From assembly GCA_026929865.2 (NCBI GenBank), contig CM049403.1:28361501-28425500 (forward strand): DNA of 64,000 bases, written 5' to 3'. This document shows, in pieces, positions 52,701 through 62,595 of this stretch (within the stretch, counting starts at the first letter, position 1; each line of letters opens with the position of its first letter). The notes beneath the pieces were generated by a model, which saw nothing but the letters and a program-made list of their open reading frames with translations, made no database searches and was not told the DNA's origin. The stretch is from Hyperoplus lanceolatus (lineage: Eukaryota > Chordata > Actinopteri > Uranoscopiformes > Ammodytidae). Both the position numbers and the translations under genes were made by a program.

Positions 52701-54596
52701 ATGATGATGATTAGTCTCCATTTTTGCGGTCCCTCTATATTGCAATCAATGTAAAGCACTTTGAACTACAAGTGACTTGTATGAAAGTTGCTATTATATA
52801 AATACATTTTGATTGAATTCATATTTCTCCTGCCAGTCCCCATCTCCAGCACAGAGTCGCACACACCCTCCCTGTACAGTCGCCTTGAGGCAAGTGGTGA
52901 GCAGCCAGAGGGGGATGACGTCTTCTTCGACATGCTAGTCAAGTGCCAGGTGAGGAAACAAACCCAGTGTATTTAAAGTTATTTAAATAGTTTATATTTG
53001 TCCACATTACAGGTCATTATAGATTCAATTAACATTTTTTTCTGACCAGTAATATTCCAATACATTTAAATTGGTCTAAACCTAGTATACTTATTATGGT
53101 AGGAAAAAAAAACTTTCCCTCGTATTATTACAAAGTTTAATCTCCAAGTATGTTGAATGACATGCTTCTCTGTGGTTTACAATATGTAAATACTCTACCA
53201 CAGCCTATGTATTCTTCTCTTGTTTTATTACAAGTGCTCCAAATGAACAAGTTGCTGTTTTCAACATTATGGTTACTGGTTATTTCCAACTTGTTTTTAA
53301 ATTATTGGGAAAAATTAAGGAGCTGAAATGAGGAACAGCTTGTACTACAACCTTCCTTAGTTACATGTTTCAATGCCATGGATACAGTGTTGGAACGCGT
53401 TCAATCCACTTAAATATAATTAATTGTATAATTGTTTAAATAGTGTGGGAAGTTGTAGGAAAGGTTCATGTAGGGTTCAACTTGAGGCAGTTTGTGAACT
53501 GAGGTCTCACTCTTTTTTTTTCCATTGTATGTTTTGACTCAGTACTAGTAGAGTGGTCAGTGAAAGTAACACAACTTTAAAGCCGCCCAATGTCTAGCTC
53601 GTATATTATGACAAAGCCAGTGGGCGTTCCCAGGTAAATGAAGCCCGTGCAGACTCAAAGTGTAATACTTGACAAGTTGGAAGTGTCACATTGACAAGGT
53701 AAGTGATAATCCCTAATGAGATCAAGAGGCAGAAGTTTACAGAGCCGGGTGCCAGCTGCTCTTCCCTGTCTGTGGAAGCCCAATGCATGATGGGAAACGA
53801 TTAGCTTGAGCCATGCGCTTGTTTGCTCGACAACAATCTGTTTTAAATGGATAGATAAATACAGATGAGAGGGAAATTTAATCGTTGCAATACAAATACA
53901 ATGTTTATCTTTTCTTTAACAGAATAATCGTATGTACTGTAAATAATGGCAATCCTGCATATTTCCAGTCAATCATAAATCATGAACATGTCACCATGCA
54001 TGAAAGCTCGGCTAAACCATTCTAGCCCCCACAAAAAATGGTTTATGAGTATTATTTCAATAAGAAAATGTGTCCTATCCATAGAAGAAAAAAATTGAGG
54101 TCTGAGGTAATTTTACCTTAATCTTATTAAATAGCTAGGAGCCCTAGCTAAGACTACTTTTATAGCAATTTGGGGATTATATCTTGAAATGGAATTATTT
54201 TGCCCAGAATTATTTTGATATTAAATGTGCATCCCGTGCCCTTAATCACACCCAAATGATTTACCTCTAGATTACCTAAGTAAAACATTTAGCAGGCTTC
54301 ATATAAAAAGGTTGTTCCTTTTTAAATTAGCAGGGATGCATACATGGCTACACATGCCAAAATAAAAATTGCTGTTGATTAGCATCAGCTATCATCCTAA
54401 TACAACAAATGTCTTGTGAATGTGTTAGGGCTCCCGACTGAACGACCAGAGATGCAGCGCTCCACCGTCTGCTAACAAGGGCCCCACTGTTCCAGACGAG
54501 GACTTCTTCAGCCTCATCCTGCGCTCACAGTCGAACAGGATGGAGGAGCAGCGAGTCCAGCCGCCTAACGGAGCCAACCAGTCCAAACCAGACTGA
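37575..54596 (+). CDS. gpsm2: G-protein signaling modulator 2 (LGN): TPR and four GoLoco motifs, 14-15 coding exons
   Basis: Exons: possible N-terminal 37575-37723, then 39738-39959, 40658-40793, 41119-41258, 42761-42884, 43377-43492, 44076-44231, 45222-45330, 45903-46056, 46688-46785, 49347-49532, 50141-50303, 51986-52159, 52837-52949, 54429-54596. From the conserved methionine at 39739 (MESSCLDLALEGERLCKAG) the product is 685 aa, against 684 in human LGN. TPR repeats fill about residues 1-340 (SAIYSQLGNAYFHL, SGNLGNTLKLLG, ALYNFGNVYHAKG, GNLGNTYYLLG, CNLGNANIFL, YSLGNTYTLLQ, WSLGNAHTALG). GoLoco motifs ending in the DQR/EQR arginine are at about 489-508, 544-563, 619-638 and 653-672. The tail after GoLoco 4 is shorter than in human. 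Known role: the TPRs bind NuMA/Insc, while GoLoco motifs bind G-alpha-i-GDP to orient the spindle at the cortex. The least certain splice is the 50303/51986 pair, but it places GoLoco 2 where human LGN has it. Confidence 0.93.
41655..41783. mobile_element. Family A inverted-repeat MITE, 3' fragment
   Basis: The 'gtaccgacaggtagcagatcgtgaggagatattcactg' to 'gactccacct' stretch matches the right half of the 45535-45882 element. It ends exactly at the TTAA (41784-41787) that also opens the next element. It lies in the gpsm2 intron between 41258 and 42761. Confidence 0.65.
41788..42676. mobile_element. TTAA-flanked MITE (family D)
   Basis: 889 bp with TTAA at 41784-41787 and 42677-42680. The inverted ends are AGCCACTACGAGTAACAT and the complement AGCGGCTACGAGTAACAT (16 of 18 match). 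No transposase ORF is present. Its left TTAA is the right-hand TTAA of the family A fragment. It ends about 80 nt before the exon at 42761. Confidence 0.75.
45535..45882. mobile_element. Family A long-inverted-repeat MITE, intact copy
   Basis: 348 bp with perfect TTAA on both sides (45531-45534 and 45883-45886) and ~95-105 bp inverted repeats. The left starts AGGTGGTGTCAGTGATTCTGG and the right is the complement of AGGTGGAGTCAGTGATTCTGG; both continue into an 'atctcctcacgatctgctac' core. No ORF. The right end is only 20 nt upstream of gpsm2 exon 45903-46056. Confidence 0.85.
46205..46375. mobile_element. Family A MITE, degenerate copy
   Basis: Retains 'tgtgtgtgctgaaaa', 'cccaggctatgtaaactg', 'gtttacagagcctaggct' and a terminal 'gactccacct' followed by TCAA. 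It lies in the gpsm2 intron just after exon 45903-46056. Confidence 0.55.
46876..47185. mobile_element. Possible LINE 3'-end remnant
   Basis: 'tttctttatttagaaggaacagcgcacattgataaaca' resembles 3' tails of fish non-LTR elements (from memory). No ORF; boundaries are uncertain. Confidence 0.3.
48271..49214. mobile_element. TA-flanked MITE with GGGGAGAACGGGG termini
   Basis: 944 bp in the gpsm2 intron between 46785 and 49347. It starts GGGGAGAACGGGGTAA and ends TTACCCCGTTCTCCCC, a perfect 16 bp inverted repeat flanked by TA. Inside are repeated 'gacaaccaacccc' and 'ggttgtcac' words on both strands. No transposase ORF. Confidence 0.75.
52310..52541. mobile_element. Short TA-flanked MITE with GGGGAGAGTGG termini
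   Basis: 232 bp flanked by TATA/TA. It starts GGGGAGAGTGGCCTAAGT and ends with the exact complement ACTTAGGCCACTCTCCCC (18 bp perfect). It shares the GGGGAGA end with the 48271-49214 element. It lies in the gpsm2 intron between 52159 and 52837. Confidence 0.75.
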
Positions 54597-55427
54597 CAGC
54601 CAGCACGGATTCAAAAGATATTCTCAGGGTATCAGATGAAGTCATGAAGCTACTTTTTTTATTTCGTTTTTTTATTGAAACTTACAATTCTGTTGTCCCC
54701 CAGGAGTTTGGATAATTTGGAAAATATTCCTGAGAAACTGCAAAGAAACCAAGGGGACACTAAAGGAACTGTGACATCATGGGAAAGTGAGGTTTACAAG
54801 ACTTCTGGACTTGTTTTGTTTTTTTAAATAACTGACTGGGTGACCTTTTTTGTGGTGCCCTCTGCTGCCTGTTTTAATCAGACATTTCTGCCTACTGTGG
54901 AGGGCTTGATATAAGCCACTCACAAGCTGTGGGTTGTGGTGGTTCATGTTTGGACTAAAGTGCTGTATTCTCTACGGACATAAGCCAAACCTAAAGGATT
55001 TCTGCTTCTTAACGATGGACAAAAGACGTAATCAACAAACTAATTTCATTATTGAAGCAAAATTCGGATCACTGCACGCCCGTCATCTTCTGCCCATTTG
55101 GGAAATCTTTAGGAGTGGTGCATCATGGTTGGAATGATCTCAGCCCCTCTCAAATAAGAACTCAGTGGATCAGATGACAAATCTTCTCTGGGGAAATAAG
55201 GATCCACATTCACAGCGCCTACAACAGTGGTGCTGTTCATAGAACCTTGTTCCCAAATTTAAAGACTGAAACACTGTCAGTTTTACAGGTTTTATTGGCA
55301 GTTATTATTGCCATGAACTTACATTGTTTTTTCATTGTTACAAGTTTGTACAGGGGATCAACAAGTGATAGAAAAAAAAAGACATGTTATTTGAGCTTTT
55401 ATATTGATACGTTCTGACAAATGGAGG

Positions 55428-55433
55428 AATAAA
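55428..55433 (+). promoter_or_regulatory. gpsm2 poly(A) signal
   Basis: AATAAA, about 830 nt after the gpsm2 stop, with no earlier canonical hexamer noticed in the 3' UTR. Confidence 0.6.
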
Positions 55434-55459
55434 ACCTCTTGAATTCACATCCAAGCGTG

Positions 55460-55465
55460 TTTATT
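55460..55465 (-). promoter_or_regulatory. mcoln3 poly(A) signal (minus strand)
   Basis: TTTATT on the plus strand, AATAAA on the minus strand, about 300 nt beyond the mcoln3 stop. It lies 27 bp from the convergent gpsm2 signal. Confidence 0.5.
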
Positions 55466-55763
55466 TAAACTTGATTCCTTATGATCAGTGTACAACATGG
55501 GGTGACATGCTTTGGAAAAATAGACATGTTTAAATGAGTTACCTTTCCCCCCTTTACATATACAGTATATAAATAAGTGCATGTATAAAGTGTTCTGTGC
55601 ATCATTTTTAGACCAGACTTAAAGTGTCTCAATCCCTTATTTTCTACCTACAGGGGGTTTGGTCTCTTCAGTACTGAACTCACCTGAGCAAGCTAGGGCA
55701 TAATGTTACAGACAAAAAGACTTGCAATATATAATCAAGTTTATACAGTCAGTCCTTTTAATG

Positions 55764-58700
55764 CTATGCCTCTGATGAAGTCAACCGCTCTTGATTGTTT
55801 CTCCTCCTGAAAAGGAGAAATTGGCTCATCTTAGATACTATTACAGTGTTATCTGTAGCAATACCAATTATATTAGACTCCTGTCAGGAGAAATATTACT
55901 TTTTTTTGGCCAGTGCATTGTTAAGTGCAGTGAGTTGAAGTGGACCTACCTGTAGTTGCAGCAGTTAAAGAAGCAGTTGTTGCTCTCTTTGAGTCGGTAC
56001 ACCCCGGAGTTGGGCAGATCTTTACACATCGACAAGAACATTTGTAGCTCCGACGTCGGGATGCCGCTCTGCTGCTGTTGCTAAAAGAGGAAGTCAAACG
56101 GTGTCAGTTTACACACAGCGTGAAATAGTTTGCTATAATTAATGCAACTTAGTAAATTTATTGAAGAACTGTGCTAAATGCATTTCCATTTTCTGCTTTT
56201 TTACACATTTACTCGACAGCTGAGATGCAAATATTATATAAATTGGCTACAATGGGCATCGGAATCAGATGTACTTCATAGATTATTTGGGGGAAATGAT
56301 ATATACATAGATTTGTAGTACTCAAAGTCAACTTTTTACAGTATTTTTCTACATTGACTGTATTATTGCTACTTTTACACAAGTAGAAGATCTGAGTTGA
56401 TCTTCCACCACTGCTCTATTATGGATAACTAGAACACATCTATCATAACTAGACAATCAACAAATTTAGTCAGAAAAAAATCCAGGATGATATGGAAGAG
56501 GTGAACATCACCTTGATGGTGTCATAGGTGTCTGTGATGAGTGTGATGAAGAGACTGAGGATCATGTAGATGAAGAGAGAGACGAAGGTGTAGAGGTAGA
56601 CCCGGCTGTAGTACCACACCAGGCTGCTCTTCTGCTTCATGTTCTTAAAGGTGGGGAACATGTCGTCTCCGTTGATCAGGGAGAACAGACACTCGGACAC
56701 CGTGTTCAACGTCCGGAACTGAAACAACAAAGGTAATTCTTTGTATCTGTTCTTTATGAATAACTACTGAAACTCACGGAAACTGATTGGAATTTGAAAT
56801 ATATTCTGGTTTGTATTGTATGTAAACAGCAGTTACTTTCTCGTGATATGGGCCAAGGACGATCCAGCCACAGAAACAGTAACTCAGGTAGATGATTCCA
56901 GCGCAGCAGATGAACCGGATAACATTTGGGAAAGCTGCCCTCAGTGTGAGGATGAGGATCTGAAAATAAACACAGAACACATGGTGAAAGATTTGAAGAA
57001 TGTACGCTAGAGACACAAGTTTCTCTTAAACTTTTCGGTAATTTGGTGTAATCGTGAATAGCCACAAAAAGAAAGTAAAAATCATATAAATCTGTAAAGC
57101 ATGGAATGCCAAGGAAAAAAATTGCACTGAAAATATATCTGGAAAAGGAGTATGCAGTACATTAAGTAACAATTAGAAAAACATTGTTATCAAACAATAA
57201 AAAGCAATGCACATGTATTCGATAAATGATCAGCTCTTACATTATACTTCCTAAAGTAGCCCATGTAGCGGATCACCCCAATCCAGACAAACATGGTGCC
57301 AGTCCCAAGGAGGATGCTGCAGATGTCATAACTTGTGAGGACCTACAATAAATAGACATACACAATATATACATACGTTAATACTGATGGCAATTGATAT
57401 GGATACATTAACACAGATCAACCTCAGTAAATCCTGGAATACCCATTACCTTAGTCTGGATCTCTATCTTGAGAATGGAGCCGATGATGGTCAATGTGTC
57501 GCTGACAATGATCAGGATATACCAACCATTCACAAACTCCATCTTGTCCGACCATGGCACTCCTTTACCTTTATTTTCCCTGCAGTAGAGCGTGTACTCC
57601 TATTGACAAAAGAAGGGGGAAATGCAGGTTAATGTACTGTCAACATCTTAAGACATTGTAAGTAAGTTTTATTTATATTAAGTTTAAAATGAGGATATAA
57701 AGTGATGCGTTGATTACTTGAGGGGATATTCACAGATTTTGACAAAGTGATTTTGACAACAAGCGTTCTCTAGGGTCGCTGACTCCATCTTTAAGGGATT
57801 CCACTTTATATACACACAGCACCATAAGGAACAGGTATGTACAAGATAATTATTCCTTTTTTCCTACAACAACCCTGGCTGTGTTTCACGATCAGTTCAC
57901 TTACAAACTGCAGCCGAATCCCATTGATCACTGAGCGCGTGCAGAGGGAGGAGGAGGTGATGCACGTTATAATGATGAGGCAGTCAAACAGCACGGTCAG
58001 GTAAATGTTCCTAGCAGCTGAAGGGGGAAGCAGAGAAAAATTACAAATGACTCTGAACATCTTCAAACTGATTTTAATGTGCAGCATAAATCTCCATCAG
58101 CCTTAATGGACGCCAGTAATGTCACACAGCTTAGAGCAGTACAGATGATGATGATGATGATGATGATTCCTCTGTAAATACTCTGTAAATAAAATTCTGC
58201 TCGGCAAAACTTACACGCTCCGGTTACTTTCCAGTCTTTGCATTCATTGATGTTCACGTCGTTTTCCAGGTCAACCTTGATCCTGCCGCTGTGAGCTTGG
58301 TTGTTGAAAGTGACCTGTTTAACCACACAAGAACTACATCATTTACAGCCGAAACCCCAGTAGCTAAACATTGACTTGACTTGCTAACAGTTAGAATTTT
58401 AGAATGTGGAGATGTAAAGCTTTATACATGGAGCAATGGAGTCTTTCCCTTTATACTTCAACTCTATCCTAGGTGTGTTAACAGGTGCTGGAATCGGTGT
58501 CAACCGTCAAGGCAGCAATGAAGTGATCAAATGTGTCATATCGCTGCTTTTAAAAATGTCATCCGCTGGCGTTTACTGAGCCGTGAAGACGAGTAAAGTG
58601 ACGTACAGTAACAGTGAAGTCGTAGCAGTCTGGCAGCTCTCGATGCCTCACCGTCTGCAGGTTTATGGCCTTCAGAACAAATGTGATCTTGATGGAGAGC

Positions 58701-60391
58701 AGCCTGGAAGTCAGATCAAGGCGTGTTAAATGGCAGGTTTCATTATACATCATATAGAAAAGAAGGAGGAAAAATGATTTGTGCTCAAACCTTTTGAAGT
58801 GCAATTCAAAATCTGTAAGATCCCGCAATGTTGGGTGATACATTGGATACACATTAAAGCACTCTGTAAAATACAAGCCACAGCAAAACACATATTTATA
58901 TAAAGAAATGTCAAATGTTTCGCTAAATAAAAGCTGGATACGTATTCTATTTTTTTAAACTCATAACTTAAGCAATTACACGTACCAGTTTCCACATGGG
59001 CATCAATTTCAAAGGTTTCTTTTCCAGGAAAGATGCTACCGTTTCTATAAAACTCTTGACACACTGTCAGAGGACTGTACATGCTGCCATTTTTCTCATA
59101 TTCGTGATTGCCTACTGTGATGTTGTGCAGATGTCCAAACTAGAATGAAAAACAATTGAAACGTCAGGTATAATAAGGCAGCAGGTGTTATGGACACATT
59201 GACAGTTAGCAGAACAAGCTGTAGAAGTTCAGTTAGTCATTCTAAAGCAGATTTACTGTGTGCGCTGTCAAAATATACAAAAACTAAACGACAGACACAA
59301 ACGACATGAACAAAGTCCGATCCCATGACGAGTCTATTCATCTTGTCACTGGAGCTTGTTAAGCTTTTTGTTCGTGTAAGCATGCGGAGGTATAAAATCC
59401 TAACAATGATTCACAGTAACAAAAGGAAACAAAAAAAAATACACTGCGTCATGTCATCAAAACAAACTGACACACCAACACATTCAAGGAAAAAACAGGA
59501 ATATTAAAAAGGTTATACAGACTATGAAAGCATTCTAGGGATGCACGTAGCGAAACATTTCCTAACGGTTTAACCAAAGTTTTAATTTAGACTAGACTAT
59601 AAGATAGAAAACACTGAGAAAGCCCAATGTAAACTATAAGGTTCAACCATTTTAAGTGACAATTACCAAGTCGTTAATTTAATAGCCGTTGCTTTGCCTT
59701 TCCACGGTGGCCGAAAAAACCTTTTTGCTTTGAGCTATATCACCTTTTCATTGCTCTCTTTCTCCCTCCCTCTTTAACTAACATTCAGCTATGTGCATTC
59801 TCACACATTTAATGTTCAAGTGGGGAATGAATTAGTAATCGAATAGTATTTCTGATGCTGTCTAGTGAGGCAGTGGGCGAATAAACGTTTAACCGATTAG
59901 TTATGTGTAGGCCTATCCCTATAGCATTCAGTTACCTGTTTGATGACATAATCGATGTGATCATACACATCGGCCTGTCTGTAAACGGCGTACGTATCCA
60001 TGCCTCCATCCACATAATCTTTCAAGAAGAGGTGCTTGAATGTCATCAAATTTTCCTCCTTGAATGTGACGACCATCTGGTTGCTCAGTCCAAATGACAC
60101 CAGCTGAGATGGGAAGGGAGAAATACATGTGTTACCAACACAAACAACATCTGTTCTGCTCATGTTTCATATGTCTACCTGGATGGTAATAATGGCAATT
60201 TTGATGATCTGCAGAATGAGTTTCCACGGTTTGCGGCCCCGGGCGTGGTACTTCTCACAGGGGTTCATGAAGAAATATTTGATCTTCCGTCGGAGACACT
60301 CCACGTCCTCCGGACACTGGTGTTCGTTGTCTCCCCAGGGAGGGGGGCTGTTTGTCCCGTAAACGTCATACAAGTCACTGGTCTCCTCCAT
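55764..60391 (-). CDS. mcoln3: Mucolipin-3-like TRPML cation channel, 13 coding exons
   Basis: Exons in transcript order: 60393-60179 (ATG at 60391), 60103-59936, 59139-58986, 58863-58791, 58703-58607, 58314-58215, 58017-57905, 57599-57450, 57342-57241, 56959-56837, 56718-56512, 56080-55950, 55806-55764. All are GT/AG with phases in register, giving 557 aa (human MCOLN3 is 553). A basic N-terminal segment (RRKIKYFF...ARGRKPWK, 34-57) precedes TM1. The luminal domain has sequons at N133, N144 and N160. TM2-TM6 follow, with the pore filter NGDDM at 447-451. [20 protein letters not shown] and CKDLPNSG favour MCOLN3 over MCOLN2, although the tail RRRNNQERL is more MCOLN2-like. Known role: Ca2+/Na+-permeable channel of endosomes and lysosomes, and of hair cells. 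A splice acceptor sits 2 nt before the ATG, so an unplaced 5' UTR exon exists upstream. It is divergent from dnai3 and convergent with gpsm2. Confidence 0.92.
57712..57790. mobile_element. Family A MITE, 3' fragment in mcoln3 intron
   Basis: 'ggggatattcacagattttgacaaagtgattttgaca' through 'gactccatct' followed by TTAA (57791-57794). It matches the right end of the 45535-45882 element. Confidence 0.6.
58147..58168 (+). repeat. (GAT)n microsatellite in mcoln3 intron
   Basis: Seven to eight copies of the trinucleotide. Confidence 0.9.
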
Positions 60392-60393
60392 AT

Positions 60394-61560
60394 CTGCAAT
60401 TCATTAAATGTGGGTGACTTACTTAGATGCAATATAAAAGGGCATTACATGACTGAAATCAATAAAAAGTGAGGGGGTAATAATACATTTTATTTATATA
60501 GCGCTCTTAATGCAACATTTCTGATCACGTGCCATAATGTTTGGACTTAAAACACTTACAAGCACTGTTGTAAAATGCTACTCAATACAATTGCCTCGCA
60601 ATAAATATATTCTTTTTAAAACTTTTTTTTTTTTTTAAATGGTGTCAAGATTTTTGATTCCTTAATGGAAGTGTTGTTGGATTAGACAGACTTCATTATG
60701 TTGAAAGCTGTTTATTTTAATAGTTTTTCCAGACAATTTATAAACAGAAAAGAGAACAACAAGGATGAAGTAGAATAGAAACTTCTTACTATGCACCTGT
60801 ATTTCAAACTATGGCCTCAAAAAGGTTGCACAATGCAGGTCAACAAAAGCTGAACATAAAAGGCTTCAAATATCTGATTTATTACTGGATTGCGTGCTTG
60901 TTGCTTCACTGAACAGTAGACTACAGGTGTGCCAGGAAATGTCACAGGTTATTCTTTTTCGTTTTGTTTCCTGTAGAGAAAGGTTCACATAACCACATTC
61001 AAGGAAATACTCCTACATCTGGCAGTGGATCAATATGGAGCTGTAGGGGTCTCCTATTGTTTGTTTTACCCACATAGCTGTCAAGACTAGCTGTCAGTGA
61101 GGAGGAAGGATATAAAGTCACCTGAGCATTGTTGAATAATACACAGCAGCTCACGGTCTGACACCTGATCAGCTTCCATCATTGCAGCAAACGATCAAAT
61201 AGCCCTGGCCTATTCATTATTTGTCGTGTGAGCGCTACAATTATAGCCAATGCTATGCTATCAACCCCGGCCTATCGTAAACAGGAATTTAATAAACCAC
61301 GAAATGAGCCAATTGGCTGCTTACCTGCACGAGGGGCTAATCAACTTCTAATAAGATCCACCTGTCGTCTGCGGTTCGTCACGCGTCGTTTTCTAAAGGC
61401 TTTGGTCTAATAGCAATTCATAACTTGATAAAAGTATGTTTCACCGTGAGAGTCATACTAGACTAAAATGTTACAGTCGCGTGAACTTCCGTAATGTGTG
61501 TTGTTGTTCTTGTATGAAGTGGCAAACTGTGAATGAGTCAGGTAACTTTTACCTATAGTG
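60394..61560. other. mcoln3 5' intron / intergenic DNA
   Basis: Contains the 'cattttatttatatagcgctc' stretch common in fish repeats (60489-60510) and a poly-T run. The unplaced mcoln3 5' UTR exon should be here or near 61561. No coding segment was seen. Confidence 0.4.
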
Positions 61561-61720
61561 TGACGTCATGGGTGCTGGGCGGAATGTGATTGGCTACTGG
61601 ATCCGTCGGTCAATTGACTCTTGTAACCCCTGGCAACCAAACAAGTCCCACTGATGAGCGAGGAGCAGAAAGTGTGGAGAGGAGTCAAAGCTACATATTA
61701 GCTTATGATTAAACAACCGG
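61561..61720. promoter_or_regulatory. Putative divergent mcoln3/dnai3 promoter with RFX X-box, CRE and CCAAT
   Basis: A perfect CRE (TGACGTCA, 61561-61568), an inverted CCAAT box (ATTGG near 61589) and an RFX X-box (GTAACC-CCT-GGCAAC, 61623-61637, fitting GTNRCC-N(0-3)-RGYAAC) lie within 80 bp. A FOX-like CAAACAAG follows directly. X-boxes are established markers of ciliary genes, which fits dnai3 downstream on the plus strand. A possible non-coding first exon ends at the donor ccg|gtaaaa (61719). Confidence 0.55.
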
Positions 61721-62429
61721 TAAAAATTCATTTATTAGTGTTTATGGGCCATAATGTGCAGCTGTAACGATTAGTAACTTTTACGTAGCATTACCTTATC
61801 GTTAACTGACTATAATGTCTTCTTATTGTTATCAAAACAGCACGCTGACCAAGTAGCCTAGCCTCTTTTACCTAAATAAATGGTAGAAATGTTGTAGTAC
61901 GTACAAACCATTAGGCTATAAATACTATGGTGTTAAAGTTAGGCTATTTGTTAACCAATAGTGGCTATGTAGGCGACGCGTAGGCTACTGTACTGGCATC
62001 TCTTGGGGTTACTTCCTTTTCCATTCTATATTATTCGTCATAACCCTATATAAAGCATAAACAGCTGTGTTAGCCTGAATACAACATGACTTTAATGTAT
62101 TTTCACATAACAAAAAAAAATGAAGATAGTATATTGTAGAGATCTTCTTACAACGTAAATCCAAAAATAACAATTATCTTATCTTCCACAAGATGGCGCT
62201 ACGTGCATTTATAATGATATTTATAAGGCACATAATGCAACCTTCTTTTATACTGTGTATGATTGCAATACAATCTGCTCTCCTGCTTTATATGGCATTA
62301 GCATAAATACACATGTGTGTGGATGGAAATATGTAGTTTAGTGTTTTTGCAAGCAGAAATTTGACTGTTTCAATAAATTTGTACATAAACATTGTGTCTG
62401 TTAGTAGTGACGCCAATCCTAAGAGCAAG

Positions 62430-62595
62430 ATGGCACCTAAGAAACCAAAGAGTGGAGCAAGCAGTGCAGGCAAAGGTGAGTGTCTGATACTAGTGTTACT
62501 GAGGGTAAAAACATGCAGACAAAGTTCATAAAGTGTGATTGTTTTTTCTTATTTAGGCAAAACGGCCGAGTCACCTGAACATGAGGAAAAGCCTG
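62430..62595 (+). CDS. dnai3: Probable dnai3 (wdr63) 5' coding exons, partial
   Basis: Two small exons, 62430-62475 and 62557-62595, with donors aag|gtgagt and ctg|gtaagg and acceptor atttag. They encode 28 complete residues beginning MAPKKPKSGASS. An acceptor (ttag, 62403-62404) just upstream suggests a 5' UTR intron. The MAPK start with a Lys/Ser-rich head resembles human WDR63/DNAI3. The head-to-head position with mcoln3, as remembered from human, and the upstream RFX X-box support this. Known role: WD-repeat axonemal dynein intermediate-chain-like protein of motile cilia, also an Arp2/3 regulator. The rest of the gene lies beyond the window, and no later exon was recognised before 64000. 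Confidence 0.55.

Noticed and set aside
60480..60520. 'cattttatttatatagcgctc' stretch as a SINE
   Set aside because: This word is common at the ends of several fish repeats, and too little flanking similarity is visible to define an element.
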